A stretch of 64,000 bases of DNA from Xenorhabdus innexi (GCF_002632485.1 NZ_NIBU01000002.1:120791-184790), one strand, 5' to 3'. Counted from the first letter of the stretch, positions 7,128 to 15,563 are shown. Made by a program: numbers and translations. Notes: generated by a model from the sequence alone, not told the origin.

Positions 7128-10025
7128 TTAATCCTCGTCATACAGGCGGGAGCGGCGTCTTACCCCCTGTTTTTGCATCAGTTTCTCGATCTCCGCTTTC
7201 ACCAGGTCGGCGATGGAGCGAGTATTCTGCATATCCACCCCATGAAAATGGAGGTTGAAGGAGTAGCGATCCGGTTGAGTCGGATGCGTGTTGCTGTTTC
7301 TGGTCGGCGTGATGGGCACCGGCACACCACTTAATGCCGGTTGCAGCGGCTGCAATTTCTCGGTTAAACGGGTCAGCAGTGACGGTTGCTGTAAGCGGGG
7401 TTCCTGATAGTTCCCCTCAATCGGCAGCACGGGCGGGCGATTTTTGAAGACAATCTCACCCAGTCTATTGGGATCGGCTGGTGTGGCAGCCTGACCGGCG
7501 GCAACCACCGAACCGGCCTCGGTTTTGCTTTTTGGTTTTTTCTTATCCGGATCATAAACCTGTGAACCGAATGAGGGCAGCGTCGGTATATCCGTCACAG
7601 GCGGCGTGGCAGCCGGTTTTTTCTCATCGGCCTTTTCACCGACCTGTGTGATGGCATTGTCCGGCGGAGTGGGGAGCCACTCTTGTTGTACCATCTTTTG
7701 GGTTTTATCATCCCAGACCCATTTGACCGACTTCTGAACGTCGGGCAGATTCACGGGTCCCATAACATTGGCGGCTTCGGCTGCTGCTTGGGTGGCATCG
7801 GGGATCATGCCCAGTTTTTCCAGCAACCAGCCGACCCCTTTAGCCACCGCAGCGATCACCGTCACGACCCCGGCAATGGCTTTGCCTACCAGTCGCCCGA
7901 AGGTCTGGCCGGCCTCAGTGGCAGCTTTCAGGCTTTCTGCGGAGGTATTCACCGGTTCAAACAGGGATTTGAACCATTCCCAGACTTTTTTGATGGCATT
8001 TCCGATAGCATCAAAGATCGGGGCGAACGGGGCAAAGGCTTCTGCCAGCGTATCACGCACCGGGGCGATGGCTTCCATCAGGCCACTGAAAAAACCGGCA
8101 AACCAGGCCTTGATGGGTTCCCAGTATTTCCAGATGAGCACGGCTGCCACCACAATTGCGGCAATCAGCAAGCCCAGTGGGCTTAACAGTAATGACAGTC
8201 CACCGCCGATAACCGACATCGCCGCTTGTCCGGCAAGACGCAATGCACCAAATCCGCCCCCGGCAGCCCGGAGTCCGGTCGTGATTTTACCCAAGGCGGG
8301 AAATAACGCCGTCAGCCCACCGCCCCGGGTCAGCATAAATAAACTCAGGCGCAGCGCCGCAAAGGGCACAATTACTGCGGCGGCGGCTAATGCCAGTGCG
8401 CCCAGGGCGGTGACGGTCACACCAATGGCGATAGCGCCTTTTGCCAATGCCGAGGTGAGCTGCGGATGGGCTTTCATCCAGGCGCCTATTTTGCCGAGTA
8501 ACCCCGTGAGGCGTTGAGTCACACTCCGCAGGGGGGAATCGACACTTTCTTCCACCTGAATCCCCAGATCTTCCCAGGCGGATTTGAGCTGTTTGATATC
8601 CCCCTTCAGGTTATTGATTTTAACCCGGGCATTTTTTGCCGACTCGCCTTTCGCGTTAACGTTGGCGGTTTTCTTCTCGTCATATTTACCGTTCAGGGTG
8701 CCGTTCAACACAGCCCCCATGCCGACCATGGCTTCTTCTCCGAAAATATCTTTTTTCATGCGGATTTGACTGGCCTGATCATACTTGCGCAGGCTGACAG
8801 CCATCTCCTTAAGAATATCGTCGGCGTCCCGTAACTCACCGTTGGACTTTTTGACCTTCACACCCAGTGCAGCCATGGCATCGGCGGCTCCGCCTGTCGG
8901 CGCGACCATGCGGGAAAGCCCCGCCCGCAATGATGTGCCCGCCATACTGCCGCGAATTCCCTGATCGGCCATCAATCCCGCCATGGCGGCCATACTTTCC
9001 AGACTGACGCCCACTTCTGCCGCAATCGGCCCGGCATAGGTCATTGTTTCACCCAGCTGGCGCAAGTCGGTATTACTGCGGGTAAAGGTGGCGGTCAGTA
9101 CATCAGAGACCCTGTCCATCTGATCCGCGTTCAGGCTGAATTGCGTCAAAACATTTGAGCCAATATCGGCGGCCTCACCGAGCTCGACTTCACCGGCCAG
9201 CCCCATATTGAGCACCCCGGGCAGGGCGGCTTTAACGGATTCCGGGGTAAATCCGGCCATGGCCAGAAATTTCTGACCGGCGGCGGCATCGGTGGCGGTG
9301 TAAGCGGTGGTGGCGCCCAGTTGCCGGGCCTGCTCACGCAGCATGTTGAGTCGGGGATCGTCTTTGCTCAGCCGGGTCAGTGCCTGAACCGTTGACATCC
9401 CCTCATCAAAATCCAGCCCCGGTGCCATGACGCGAGACATGCCGTAGAGCGAACCGATACCCGTAGCCATGGCAGTGGCACCCGATGTTGCCAGTTTACT
9501 GCGGGTGTCTTTGGCGGCGGCGTAGCGAGATTGCGCCTGCGTGACAGCGGTTAACCGTCGTTGTTGTTCAGCCAGCTGGCGGTTATAAGTTTCAGTACGT
9601 CGGGTCACTTGCCCGGTGACATCACTGCTGTTGCGGGCTGAAATGCCGTGGCGGTAGAGTTCAGCCGCGACTCCCCGTAAGCGTTGCTTTTCTCTGTCCA
9701 GCGTGCGGCCGTAGTTATCCCGTACCGCTCTGGCCGTTTCCAGTGCTCTTTTCTGCGCGTCTGTTTGCTGGGCGAGGGGTGGCAGGCTGTTTTTCAGCGC
9801 TTTCACCTTTTGCTTGGCTTCTTCATAAGCGTCAGTGGTTTTTTGGACAGATTCCGTCAGTCGCTCAAAGGTCCGCGCCTGACTTTGCAAGTTGCGGACG
9901 CTGTTCTGGGTGGTGCGGATTTGGGAAGACAGCCCCGCGGCTGCCCGGTTGGCAGCGTTCAGGGGGCCGGAGAGTCGGTTAGCGGCGTTCAGCGAGACCC
10001 GAATGTTTAAATTGCGGTCGGTCAT
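7128..10025 (-). CDS. T: tail tape measure protein T
   Basis: A 965-residue tape measure protein (P2 gpT about 815), the largest gene of the cluster. An N-terminal coiled coil (1-175, rich in Gln, Ala and Arg) is followed by the TP901-type tape measure domain (about 190-400; FDEGMSTVQALTR near its start). Several hydrophobic helices lie at about 540-640. A Pro-rich tail ends in LYDED. Its length sets the tail tube length, so an intact gene implies a defined particle. Its start overlaps the E' stop by three bases, and its stop lies just before U. Confidence 0.9.
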   Translation of the reverse strand: MTDRNLNIRVSLNAANRLSGPLNAANRAAAGLSSQIRTTQNSVRNLQSQARTFERLTESVQKTTDAYEEAKQKVKALKNSLPPLAQQTDAQKRALETARAVRDNYGRTLDREKQRLRGVAAELYRHGISARNSSDVTGQVTRRTETYNRQLAEQQRRLTAVTQAQSRYAAAKDTRSKLATSGATAMATGIGSLYGMSRVMAPGLDFDEGMSTVQALTRLSKDDPRLNMLREQARQLGATTAYTATDAAAGQKFLAMAGFTPESVKAALPGVLNMGLAGEVELGEAADIGSNVLTQFSLNADQMDRVSDVLTATFTRSNTDLRQLGETMTYAGPIAAEVGVSLESMAAMAGLMADQGIRGSMAGTSLRAGLSRMVAPTGGAADAMAALGVKVKKSNGELRDADDILKEMAVSLRKYDQASQIRMKKDIFGEEAMVGMGAVLNGTLNGKYDEKKTANVNAKGESAKNARVKINNLKGDIKQLKSAWEDLGIQVEESVDSPLRSVTQRLTGLLGKIGAWMKAHPQLTSALAKGAIAIGVTVTALGALALAAAAVIVPFAALRLSLFMLTRGGGLTALFPALGKITTGLRAAGGGFGALRLAGQAAMSVIGGGLSLLLSPLGLLIAAIVVAAVLIWKYWEPIKAWFAGFFSGLMEAIAPVRDTLAEAFAPFAPIFDAIGNAIKKVWEWFKSLFEPVNTSAESLKAATEAGQTFGRLVGKAIAGVVTVIAAVAKGVGWLLEKLGMIPDATQAAAEAANVMGPVNLPDVQKSVKWVWDDKTQKMVQQEWLPTPPDNAITQVGEKADEKKPAATPPVTDIPTLPSFGSQVYDPDKKKPKSKTEAGSVVAAGQAATPADPNRLGEIVFKNRPPVLPIEGNYQEPRLQQPSLLTRLTEKLQPLQPALSGVPVPITPTRNSNTHPTQPDRYSFNLHFHGVDMQNTRSIADLVKAEIEKLMQKQGVRRRSRLYDED

Positions 10026-10476
10026 GATTCATTTCCGTTTCGGGTCGCCGCGCGTTCGTGCCATTTCAGTAGTTCGCTCACCGTCATACGATTGCACTCT
10101 GACGGCGACCAGTGAAATACAGTGGCAATATCTGCAATGATTTCGTCAGTATCGACAGCCGGGCAGGGGATCAGCTGTCGGCCGGTGGGTTCGTCCCGCT
10201 CTCGTCTGAGGTGGGCGCTAAAAAATCCGCCACCCCGGCCGCCAGCTGGGAAAAATCCTGAACATTCATGGTGCTGACATCCACTTCACTGAGGCGCGGA
10301 TGGGTCACGCGGGGCAGCAGGGTGATGAGGGAATTCACATCACTGGTCATAACGTCATACAGTTTTAGCCCGCGCAACGCGCCGACCTGTTTCATGGTAT
10401 CGGTGATGGTGACTTCGGTAATTTCCTGCCCGTTCGCCAGTTTCATGGGCTGGCTGAGCGTAATAGTGTGTGCCAT
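10022..10476 (-). CDS. tail assembly chaperone E+E' (frameshift product)
   Basis: Reading gene E from ATG 10476 and slipping back one base at 10219-10225 opens a second frame that runs without a stop to TGA at 10022-10024. The product is a 151-residue E+E' protein. The E' part contains DEIIADIATVFHWSPSECNR and ends in ERAATRNGNES, which matches the P2 E' type. In P2 and many tailed phages the ratio of short to extended chaperone, set by a -1 frameshift, is needed for tail assembly around the tape measure. The TGA overlaps the T start codon. Confidence 0.8.
10171..10476 (-). CDS. E: tail assembly chaperone E (zero-frame product)
   Basis: A 101-residue protein of the P2 gpE / Phage_TAC type. 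It begins MAHTITLSQPMKLANG and has the helical core TDTMKQVGALRGLKLYDVM. I chose ATG 10476 because CAGGAG stands eight bases upstream; a TTG further upstream would overlap the FII spacer and lacks this signal. It lies directly before the tape measure gene T, as in P2. Confidence 0.85.
   Translation of the reverse strand: MAHTITLSQPMKLANGQEITEVTITDTMKQVGALRGLKLYDVMTSDVNSLITLLPRVTHPRLSEVDVSTMNVQDFSQLAAGVADFLAPTSDESGTNPPADS
10219..10225 (-). promoter_or_regulatory. -1 ribosomal frameshift slippery site (T TTT TTA)
   Basis: On the minus strand the zero-frame codons GAT TTT TTA give the heptamer T TTT TTA, which fits the X XXY YYZ rule. P2 uses TTTTTTG at the equivalent place. The -1 frame downstream is open to the T start codon. 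Confidence 0.78.
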
Positions 10477-10498
10477 AGCGGTGACTCCTGACAATAAA

Positions 10499-11011
10499 TT
10501 AATGACCAATATTGGTGCGGTGTTTTTCTAACAGGTCTCTGCCATTGACGCGCCAGACCAGATTGAGCATATCGACTTCGTGCAGCTCGTCATTGTTCAG
10601 CGTGATTTTGCAGTAGGTGTTTTTCAGCGTGTATTTATGCTGGGTATTTTCCCCGGCTTTGGCGTTGCCCCAGTCCACCTCGGTAAAACGCCCGCGTGTC
10701 TGAATTTCACAGGCGATGGTTTCCCCGGTGGCATCGTCGTAATACGATCCGGCAAAGCGCAGTTGCAGACTGTCGAGAGTGCCGCCCCACGTTTTCAGCA
10801 GACTGGCTTCCAGCCCGCCCATCGTGACCTCCATATCCAGTGCACCGCTGTCCATGCCCATCAGCACGGCCACCGAGCCGGGCATTCCGGCACCCTGATA
10901 ATCTTCGGTTTTGAGGGTTAACTTGGGTGTTGTCACTTCCTCCACCTGTCCCAGATACGTCTGACCATCAATAAAGACGTCAAACATAAAGAGTTTTTTC
11001 GGCATCCCCAT
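10499..11011 (-). CDS. FII: major tail tube protein FII
   Basis: A 170-residue protein matching P2 gpFII (172). Visible family segments are MPKKLFMFDVFIDG, VTTPKLTLKTEDYQGAGMPG, then LQLRFAGSYYDDATGE and a C-terminal HEVDMLNLVWRVNG. It polymerises into the inner tail tube. The start is ATG 11011, with an alternative in-frame ATG two codons later. It lies 12 bases after the sheath gene. Confidence 0.92.
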   Translation of the reverse strand: MGMPKKLFMFDVFIDGQTYLGQVEEVTTPKLTLKTEDYQGAGMPGSVAVLMGMDSGALDMEVTMGGLEASLLKTWGGTLDSLQLRFAGSYYDDATGETIACEIQTRGRFTEVDWGNAKAGENTQHKYTLKNTYCKITLNNDELHEVDMLNLVWRVNGRDLLEKHRTNIGH

Positions 11012-11023
11012 GCGAATTTCCCC

Positions 11024-12199
11024 TTAACCTAACTGATTAAAAACAGCAAAATATTCATCGGTAAATGTCTGCACCAGTTGCAGATTTTCCAGCGGTGGCA
11101 CGGGCGTGTATTTATAGTGGATCGTCGCCGTCCCGTCGCGCAGCATTTCTTTCGGGTTATCAGCCGGGTCATACCAGCATTCAAACCCCAGTAAGCGCCC
11201 CTCGCTGACCAGTTGCATTCCCTTGCGGTTGATGCCATCCACCACATCTTTCACCAGTGACGGTAACAACGGTTTATCGACATAGGCGAAATGGGCCTCG
11301 GCGATCATATCCGCCAGTATCTGTGCCGTGCGGGTGTAGACCTCAAAGAAATAGGTTTGGGCATCACAGGTGCGGTTGCCCCAGAAACGGAAGCCATCCC
11401 GTTTAATCAGCGTGGTGATCCCTTTACTGTTCAGGTCGTCCGCGTCGGTATCCTTGCCCTGCAAAGTCCAGTAAATATCGGCGGAAATCCCCAGCACCCC
11501 GTTCACCGGCACGTTCGACAGCGATTTATGCCAGCCCTGTTCCGCATCAATACGGGCACGCAGCCCCAACGCAAACGCGGTGGCGGGCACAGTTTCATTT
11601 TTCCCTGACTGGCTGTTATAGGTGATGAAATCCGGGTAAATCAGCATGATCTCACGCTGGCTGAAATTCTCGCGGTATCGCTTCACGTCGGTCAATGTCT
11701 TGCAGTGATGGGGGCTGACATAGGCGAATGCCCGCAGTTTTTCGGCAAAAATCGCCAGTTGCAGGGCGACCGGTTGCGTATCCAGTTGCGGGACCGCCAG
11801 CAAACGCGGTTGTTCGCCCGTGTTAATTTCTGCGGCCAGCAACGCATATAGGCCGGTATAGCGCCCGTCCTGACTGAGACCCCCGATAACCAGCTGATCC
11901 TGTGTTTTCTTCTCGCCACTGCCTTTCTGGTTGGCGGCGTCAGCGACGCGGATCACAATCACTTTCGGGCTGCACTGATCGGCAATGGCTTTCAGGGTGG
12001 TGTACAACGTACCGGTTTTACCGGCCTTGCCGATAACACTGTTGATGCGCGTCACCAGCACCGGCATATCCAGCGGGAACGCCTCGGCATCAGCATCATC
12101 GCCCGTACAAATGACCGCAATGACTGCCGTATTAATATCGCGTATCAGCGTACTGAGCTGGGTGGTTTCCCTGACCGATACGCCATGATGAAATGACAT
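11024..12199 (-). CDS. FI: contractile tail sheath protein FI
   Basis: A 391-residue protein, near P2 gpFI (396). The N-terminus MSFHHGVSVRETTQ and the C-terminal YTPVPPLENLQLVQTFTDEY are typical of the P2 sheath family. The sheath contracts and drives the tube through the target envelope. It is the first gene of the leftward operon FI-FII-E-T-U. In P2 this operon points the same way as V-to-G, so here the whole block is inverted. Confidence 0.92.
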   Translation of the reverse strand: MSFHHGVSVRETTQLSTLIRDINTAVIAVICTGDDADAEAFPLDMPVLVTRINSVIGKAGKTGTLYTTLKAIADQCSPKVIVIRVADAANQKGSGEKKTQDQLVIGGLSQDGRYTGLYALLAAEINTGEQPRLLAVPQLDTQPVALQLAIFAEKLRAFAYVSPHHCKTLTDVKRYRENFSQREIMLIYPDFITYNSQSGKNETVPATAFALGLRARIDAEQGWHKSLSNVPVNGVLGISADIYWTLQGKDTDADDLNSKGITTLIKRDGFRFWGNRTCDAQTYFFEVYTRTAQILADMIAEAHFAYVDKPLLPSLVKDVVDGINRKGMQLVSEGRLLGFECWYDPADNPKEMLRDGTATIHYKYTPVPPLENLQLVQTFTDEYFAVFNQLG

Positions 12200-12272
12200 A
12201 GCTTTGTTGCCTCATCCGTTTTCGATAGCGCTATGTTGCGGTCTTTTCGCAGGTAAATCACGCCATGCTCTC

Positions 12273-12290
12273 TGTGACAAGGCGGCGACA
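12273..12290. promoter_or_regulatory. Ogr/Delta-type late activator box, shared by divergent FI and D
   Basis: TGT at 12273-12275 and ACA at 12288-12290 are separated by exactly 12 bases, which is the TGT-N12-ACA dyad bound by P2 Ogr about 55 bp before late start sites. The box lies near the middle of the FI/D spacer, 74 bp from the FI start codon and 70 bp from the D start codon. Candidate -10 elements are CATAGC (12230-12235, minus strand) for FI and GATAAC (12333-12338, plus strand) for D. Binding is inferred from the pattern and the ogr gene nearby. Confidence 0.6.
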
Positions 12291-12359
12291 GTGGTCGGGC
12301 ATTGTCTGCGCGCCCGCGCGGGGCAATCATGGGATAACTGTGTAACGGACGAGGCTCCC

Positions 12360-13469
12360 ATGAACCCGATTGATATTCTGACCAGCCCGGATTACGTCAA
12401 ACAACCCGCGTTTGATTTACGCATCGGCGGCCAATCCATCACGACACTCAATCACCGTCTGATGTCTCTGTCACTGACGGATAACCGCGGGTTTGAGGCC
12501 GACACGCTGGAATTGTCCCTGGATGATACGGACGGCAAAATTGCGCTGCCGCCCCGTGGCACTGAGATTGTTGTCCGGATTGGCTGGCAGGGTGAGCCGC
12601 TGGTTGAAAAGGGGCGGTTTGTGGTGGATGAAATCAGCCACAGTGGGCCACCCGATCGGCTGGAGATCACCGCCCGCAGTGCCGACTTTCGGGAGGAATT
12701 CAACGTGAAGCGTGAATACAGCTGGCATGCTGTGACGGTTGCCGATGTGGTGAGCGCCATTGCCGGACGTTATCAACTGCAACCGGCGGTCAGCCGCCCG
12801 TTAATGGACATTGAAATTGACCATGCTGACCAGACCAATGAAAGTGATATCAGTTTCCTAAGCCGGATGGCGGACATGCTCGGCGCGATTGCGACGGTCA
12901 AAAATGGCCGGTTGCTGTTTATCCTGCCGGGGCGCGGCCTGTCACAGAGTGGAAAACCGTTATCGGTGATCACCCTGACCCGTGACAGTGGCGACCGGCA
13001 CAGTTTCCGGGTGGCGGATCGGGCTGCGTACACGGGCGTCAAAGCCTACTGGCTGGATCTGAATGTTGGAAAGCAACCCGCCACCACGATGAAACGGCAG
13101 CGCAAATCCCCGAAGCCTAAAAAAAGCCAGTCCAGTCAGCGTGAAGGGGAATATCTGGAAGGGGCCGACGGGAACGTCTACGTGATGCGCCAGACCTTTA
13201 AAACAGAGAAGATGGCCCGTCGGGCAGCGGCGGCGAAATGGTCACGGCTGCAACGGGGTGCGGCGGAATTCAGTATCACCCTGGCACGGGGCCGGGCAGA
13301 ACTTTACCCTGACCTGACCGCCGCTGTGGTGGGCTTTAAAGCTGCTATCGACAGTCACCAGTGGACACTCTCGCGGGTGATCCATACGATAGGGGATAAC
13401 GGCTTTGTCACCCAGCTGGAACTGGAGTTAAAAATTAACGAGACGGCGATGGCAGAAAGTGAACAATAA
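12360..13469 (+). CDS. D: baseplate hub / late control protein D
   Basis: A 369-residue protein of the P2 gpD (late control D, gp27-like hub) family. It carries LMSLSLTDNRGFEADTLELSLDDTDGK (about 32-58), then ARSADFREEFN and HADQTNESDISFLSRMA, all hallmarks of gpD. The product forms the hub above the spike. I took ATG 12360 because it follows CGAGG and fits the P2 length (387); the frame is open further upstream, but that part is the promoter spacer. Despite the historic name it is structural. Confidence 0.9.
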   Translation: MNPIDILTSPDYVKQPAFDLRIGGQSITTLNHRLMSLSLTDNRGFEADTLELSLDDTDGKIALPPRGTEIVVRIGWQGEPLVEKGRFVVDEISHSGPPDRLEITARSADFREEFNVKREYSWHAVTVADVVSAIAGRYQLQPAVSRPLMDIEIDHADQTNESDISFLSRMADMLGAIATVKNGRLLFILPGRGLSQSGKPLSVITLTRDSGDRHSFRVADRAAYTGVKAYWLDLNVGKQPATTMKRQRKSPKPKKSQSSQREGEYLEGADGNVYVMRQTFKTEKMARRAAAAKWSRLQRGAAEFSITLARGRAELYPDLTAAVVGFKAAIDSHQWTLSRVIHTIGDNGFVTQLELELKINETAMAESEQ

Positions 13470-13527
13470 GCCGGAACAATGCGGTATAATTGCGGCAGGC
13501 ACACCCCCAATGACGGAGGGTTTTTTC

Positions 13528-13779
13528 ATGGCGTTTACCTGTCCCCAATGCGGCGCTGTGGCAAAGACGCGCACCAGCGAAATGATGAGCGAAGCAACAC
13601 GGCGCAGTTACCACCAATGTCAGAATATTCTGTGTGGCTGCACGTTTACCACGATCACCAGTATTGAACGCTATTTGACACTTCCTACACCCCAGCAACT
13701 CCCGACGGATTTTCGCATCCCGAAACTGGCCTTTCCAGCCAGCCATTACGGTGATGAGCAAATCGGCTTCGGATTCTGA
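13528..13779 (+). CDS. ogr: Ogr/Delta-type zinc-finger late transcription activator
   Basis: An 83-residue protein (P2 Ogr 72) with the Cys pattern C5-X2-C8-X22-C31-X4-C36 that binds zinc in Ogr/Delta proteins, and the family word YHQCQN. It contacts the RNA polymerase alpha C-terminal domain and switches on late (tail) promoters. The start is ATG 13528 behind GGAGGG; the preceding open frame overlaps D. A TATAAT at 13485-13490 may be its own promoter. A terminator follows 10 bases after the stop. Confidence 0.9.
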   Translation: MAFTCPQCGAVAKTRTSEMMSEATRRSYHQCQNILCGCTFTTITSIERYLTLPTPQQLPTDFRIPKLAFPASHYGDEQIGFGF

Positions 13780-13789
13780 ATAAAAAAAT

Positions 13790-13810
13790 AGCCCCAAATC
13801 GGGGCTTGCT
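13790..13810. terminator. bidirectional terminator after ogr
   Basis: An AGCCCC/GGGGCT stem (13790-13795 with 13801-13806) has A-rich sequence before it and a T-rich tail after it. It separates ogr from the convergent membrane protein gene. Confidence 0.8.
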
Positions 13811-13832
13811 TTTGGAATTATTTTGCAGAGAG

Positions 13833-14564
13833 TTACTCTTCGGTTATGAATTCTATAATCTCACCGGTCTTAATATCTACCTTAACAGCAACATACTGCT
13901 TTACTCTCGCACCATAAAGGTTCGTGCCGCTATATATTGTTTTTACTATGGCATAAGGATGATCACCGCCCAGAACGCGGCGAGAGAGTGTTTCAATATG
14001 TTTATAGGATGATTCATCGTGCATACTTTCTTTGATGATTTTTTCCAATGGGCGATACGAGCCATCCCATGTACTAAATTTAGATCTGTATGCATCAAAG
14101 TTTATGTACTTTGACAGAGAGGCAGGATTTTTAGCGTAGTCGTTATAGCACCATCCCAAGACTTCACCCAGTTTTAAATCCTCCGATTTGGTGTATGACA
14201 TTTGACTAAGGCAACTATAGAAGCCATCTGTTTCCTGCCCAACGATGTTTTTAAATGCAATGTATTTTTCAACAACTTCCTGCCTATCTTCCTTATACTC
14301 ATCTCGATATTCTTTGAGTGTCATATCAGCATATTTGAATGGCTTGGGTGCTGGTGTTGATATCGTCTTGACGGTAGCTTGCTGAGGAGGAGAGGATTTT
14401 GAGGGGAATAGTTGGCCTGCTGTTATGATGGTAGCGAAAAATACAACCAAAAAGATTAAAGAAGACACCTTCCTATTCGGCATTAATACTATTTTTGGCT
14501 TCAATAATCCAATAATAAACATTAGAAAAGATAATCCCGCTACAAAAAATAAAAAATCTTCCAT
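13833..14564 (-). CDS. hypothetical membrane protein with two N-terminal helices
   Basis: A 243-residue protein I do not recognise. Two hydrophobic segments lie at about residues 4-22 and 34-52. A Pro/Ser/Thr linker (about 55-78) and a soluble domain of about 165 residues with two or three Cys follow; the domain is likely outside the cytoplasm. The end (AVKVDIKTGEIIEFITEE) resembles a PepSY-like beta hairpin. It is AT-rich compared with the tail genes and sits in the cargo zone beyond ogr, so it was probably acquired separately. Expression and role are unknown. Confidence 0.6.
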   Translation of the reverse strand: MEDFLFFVAGLSFLMFIIGLLKPKIVLMPNRKVSSLIFLVVFFATIITAGQLFPSKSSPPQQATVKTISTPAPKPFKYADMTLKEYRDEYKEDRQEVVEKYIAFKNIVGQETDGFYSCLSQMSYTKSEDLKLGEVLGWCYNDYAKNPASLSKYINFDAYRSKFSTWDGSYRPLEKIIKESMHDESSYKHIETLSRRVLGGDHPYAIVKTIYSGTNLYGARVKQYVAVKVDIKTGEIIEFITEE

Positions 14565-14710
14565 TACTGTTCTCTTATGTTGTTACGGCGTGGGTGCTCT
14601 ATCAACAAACCAGCCTATCCAATATTGCAGATACTAATCATTGATCAGGGTTTGTGTAATTGTAAACAATAAACAAAATTGATAGTTACACATTGATGTG
14701 GTGATAGAAT

Positions 14711-14745
14711 ATTGCATTAAAATGCAATTTGCATCATAATGCAAA
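14711..14745. promoter_or_regulatory. two abutting palindromes upstream of higBA (probable operator)
   Basis: Perfect palindrome ATTGCATT-AA-AATGCAAT (14711-14728) is followed, sharing one base, by TTTGCAT-CATA-ATGCAAA (14728-14745). They lie 20 bp before the toxin start, next to a TAGAAT (14705-14710). Antitoxin autorepression through such sites is usual; here it is inferred. Confidence 0.6.
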
Positions 14746-14764
14746 TTACAGTAAGGGAGGGGAA

Positions 14765-15097
14765 ATGACCTACACAGTATCTTATCACCCAGAGGCGGAA
14801 GTTGAGGCAGCAGAACTGCCACTTAATATCAAAGTTAAATATGATAAAGTGGTTGAAAAGTTAGAAGCAGATCCAACTAAGCTAAGAGAGCCACATACAA
14901 AACCGTTAGGTGATGGCCTTTTTGAGCTGCGAACAATGGGAACGGATATCGCGAGAGGGATTTGGGTCTATCAATCAGGTCGTAACATAATTATTTTAAG
15001 GGTTTTTATTAAAAAATCTCAAAAAGTCTCACGGCATGATATCGAGTTGGCTAAGTCCAGATTAGAGGAGTTGCTTAATGAAACTAAAAACGCATAG
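14765..15097 (+). CDS. higB: HigB/RelE-type toxin (Gp49-like)
   Basis: A 110-residue protein of the phage-derived Gp49-like/HigB group within the RelE superfamily. Typical features are the basic, aromatic middle DGLFELRTMGTDIARGIWVYQ and the final RVFIKKSQKVSRHDIELAKSRLEE. Such toxins cleave mRNA on the ribosome. I chose ATG 14765 because a strong GGGAGGGG precedes it. The 3' end overlaps the antitoxin start by 20 bases. Toxin-first order is characteristic of higBA. Activity is inferred from family. Confidence 0.82.
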   Translation: MTYTVSYHPEAEVEAAELPLNIKVKYDKVVEKLEADPTKLREPHTKPLGDGLFELRTMGTDIARGIWVYQSGRNIIILRVFIKKSQKVSRHDIELAKSRLEELLNETKNA

Positions 15098-15356
15098 AGA
15101 ACTACACGAAGAATGGATGAAAGATCCAGAATATCGAGCAGCTTACGAAGAAGAAACAAGAAAAGAGAGACTGCAAGAGATGTTGCAGAAGTGGCGGGAA
15201 CATGCAGGTCTCACTCGTCAGGAAATTGCAAAAATTATGGGGGTTAATCCCTCTACCGTAAGCCGTATGGAATCTAATGTTGATAAGGCAAGTATCAATA
15301 CATTAGCTCGTTATGCCAAGGCATGTGGGGTTAAAAATCCAGTTATTGCCTTGTAA
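15078..15356 (+). CDS. higA: HigA-type antitoxin (XRE helix-turn-helix)
   Basis: A 92-residue protein. A charged N-terminal region (1-38) probably wraps the toxin. It is followed by a Cro/C1-type helix-turn-helix at about residues 42-68 (LTRQEIAKIMGVNPSTVSRMES). It starts inside the toxin gene, so the pair is translationally coupled. It probably represses its own promoter through the palindromes at 14711-14745. Confidence 0.82.
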   Translation: MKLKTHRELHEEWMKDPEYRAAYEEETRKERLQEMLQKWREHAGLTRQEIAKIMGVNPSTVSRMESNVDKASINTLARYAKACGVKNPVIAL

Positions 15357-15408
15357 ATATTGTGTGCTGCGTTTAAATCTTAACTCTCTGTATTATACCG
15401 TTAAAATA

Positions 15409-15435
15409 AAAGCCCCCGATTGTCACAGGGGCTTT
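15409..15435. terminator. terminator downstream of higBA
   Basis: Stem AAAGCCCC (15409-15416) pairs with GGGGCTTT (15428-15435) around an 11-base loop, 50 bp after the antitoxin stop. Confidence 0.7.
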
Positions 15436-15537
15436 GGCTGATATACGTCGATGTGGTCATGGTGTGGACACTTTTACTATTAAATCCTTTTATTACAATA
15501 CGTTGTGATTTAAAAACACCCACCATCCCTGTCTTTC

Positions 15538-15563
15538 AGCCCCGTTTCGGGGCTTTTTTTTCA
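15538..15563 (+). terminator. strong orphan terminator
   Basis: AGCCCCG-TTT-CGGGGCT (15538-15554) is followed by a long T run. No gene precedes it within 180 bp other than the higBA unit, which already has a terminator. Confidence 0.75.

Noticed and set aside
7768..8517. 249-residue open frame on the plus strand
   Set aside because: Antisense to the GC-rich tape measure gene T, Ser/Ala/Pro-rich composition, no ribosome site and no family likeness.
14711..14745. CRISPR-like repeats
   Set aside because: Only two adjoining palindromes with different arms and no spacers; better explained as toxin-antitoxin operators.
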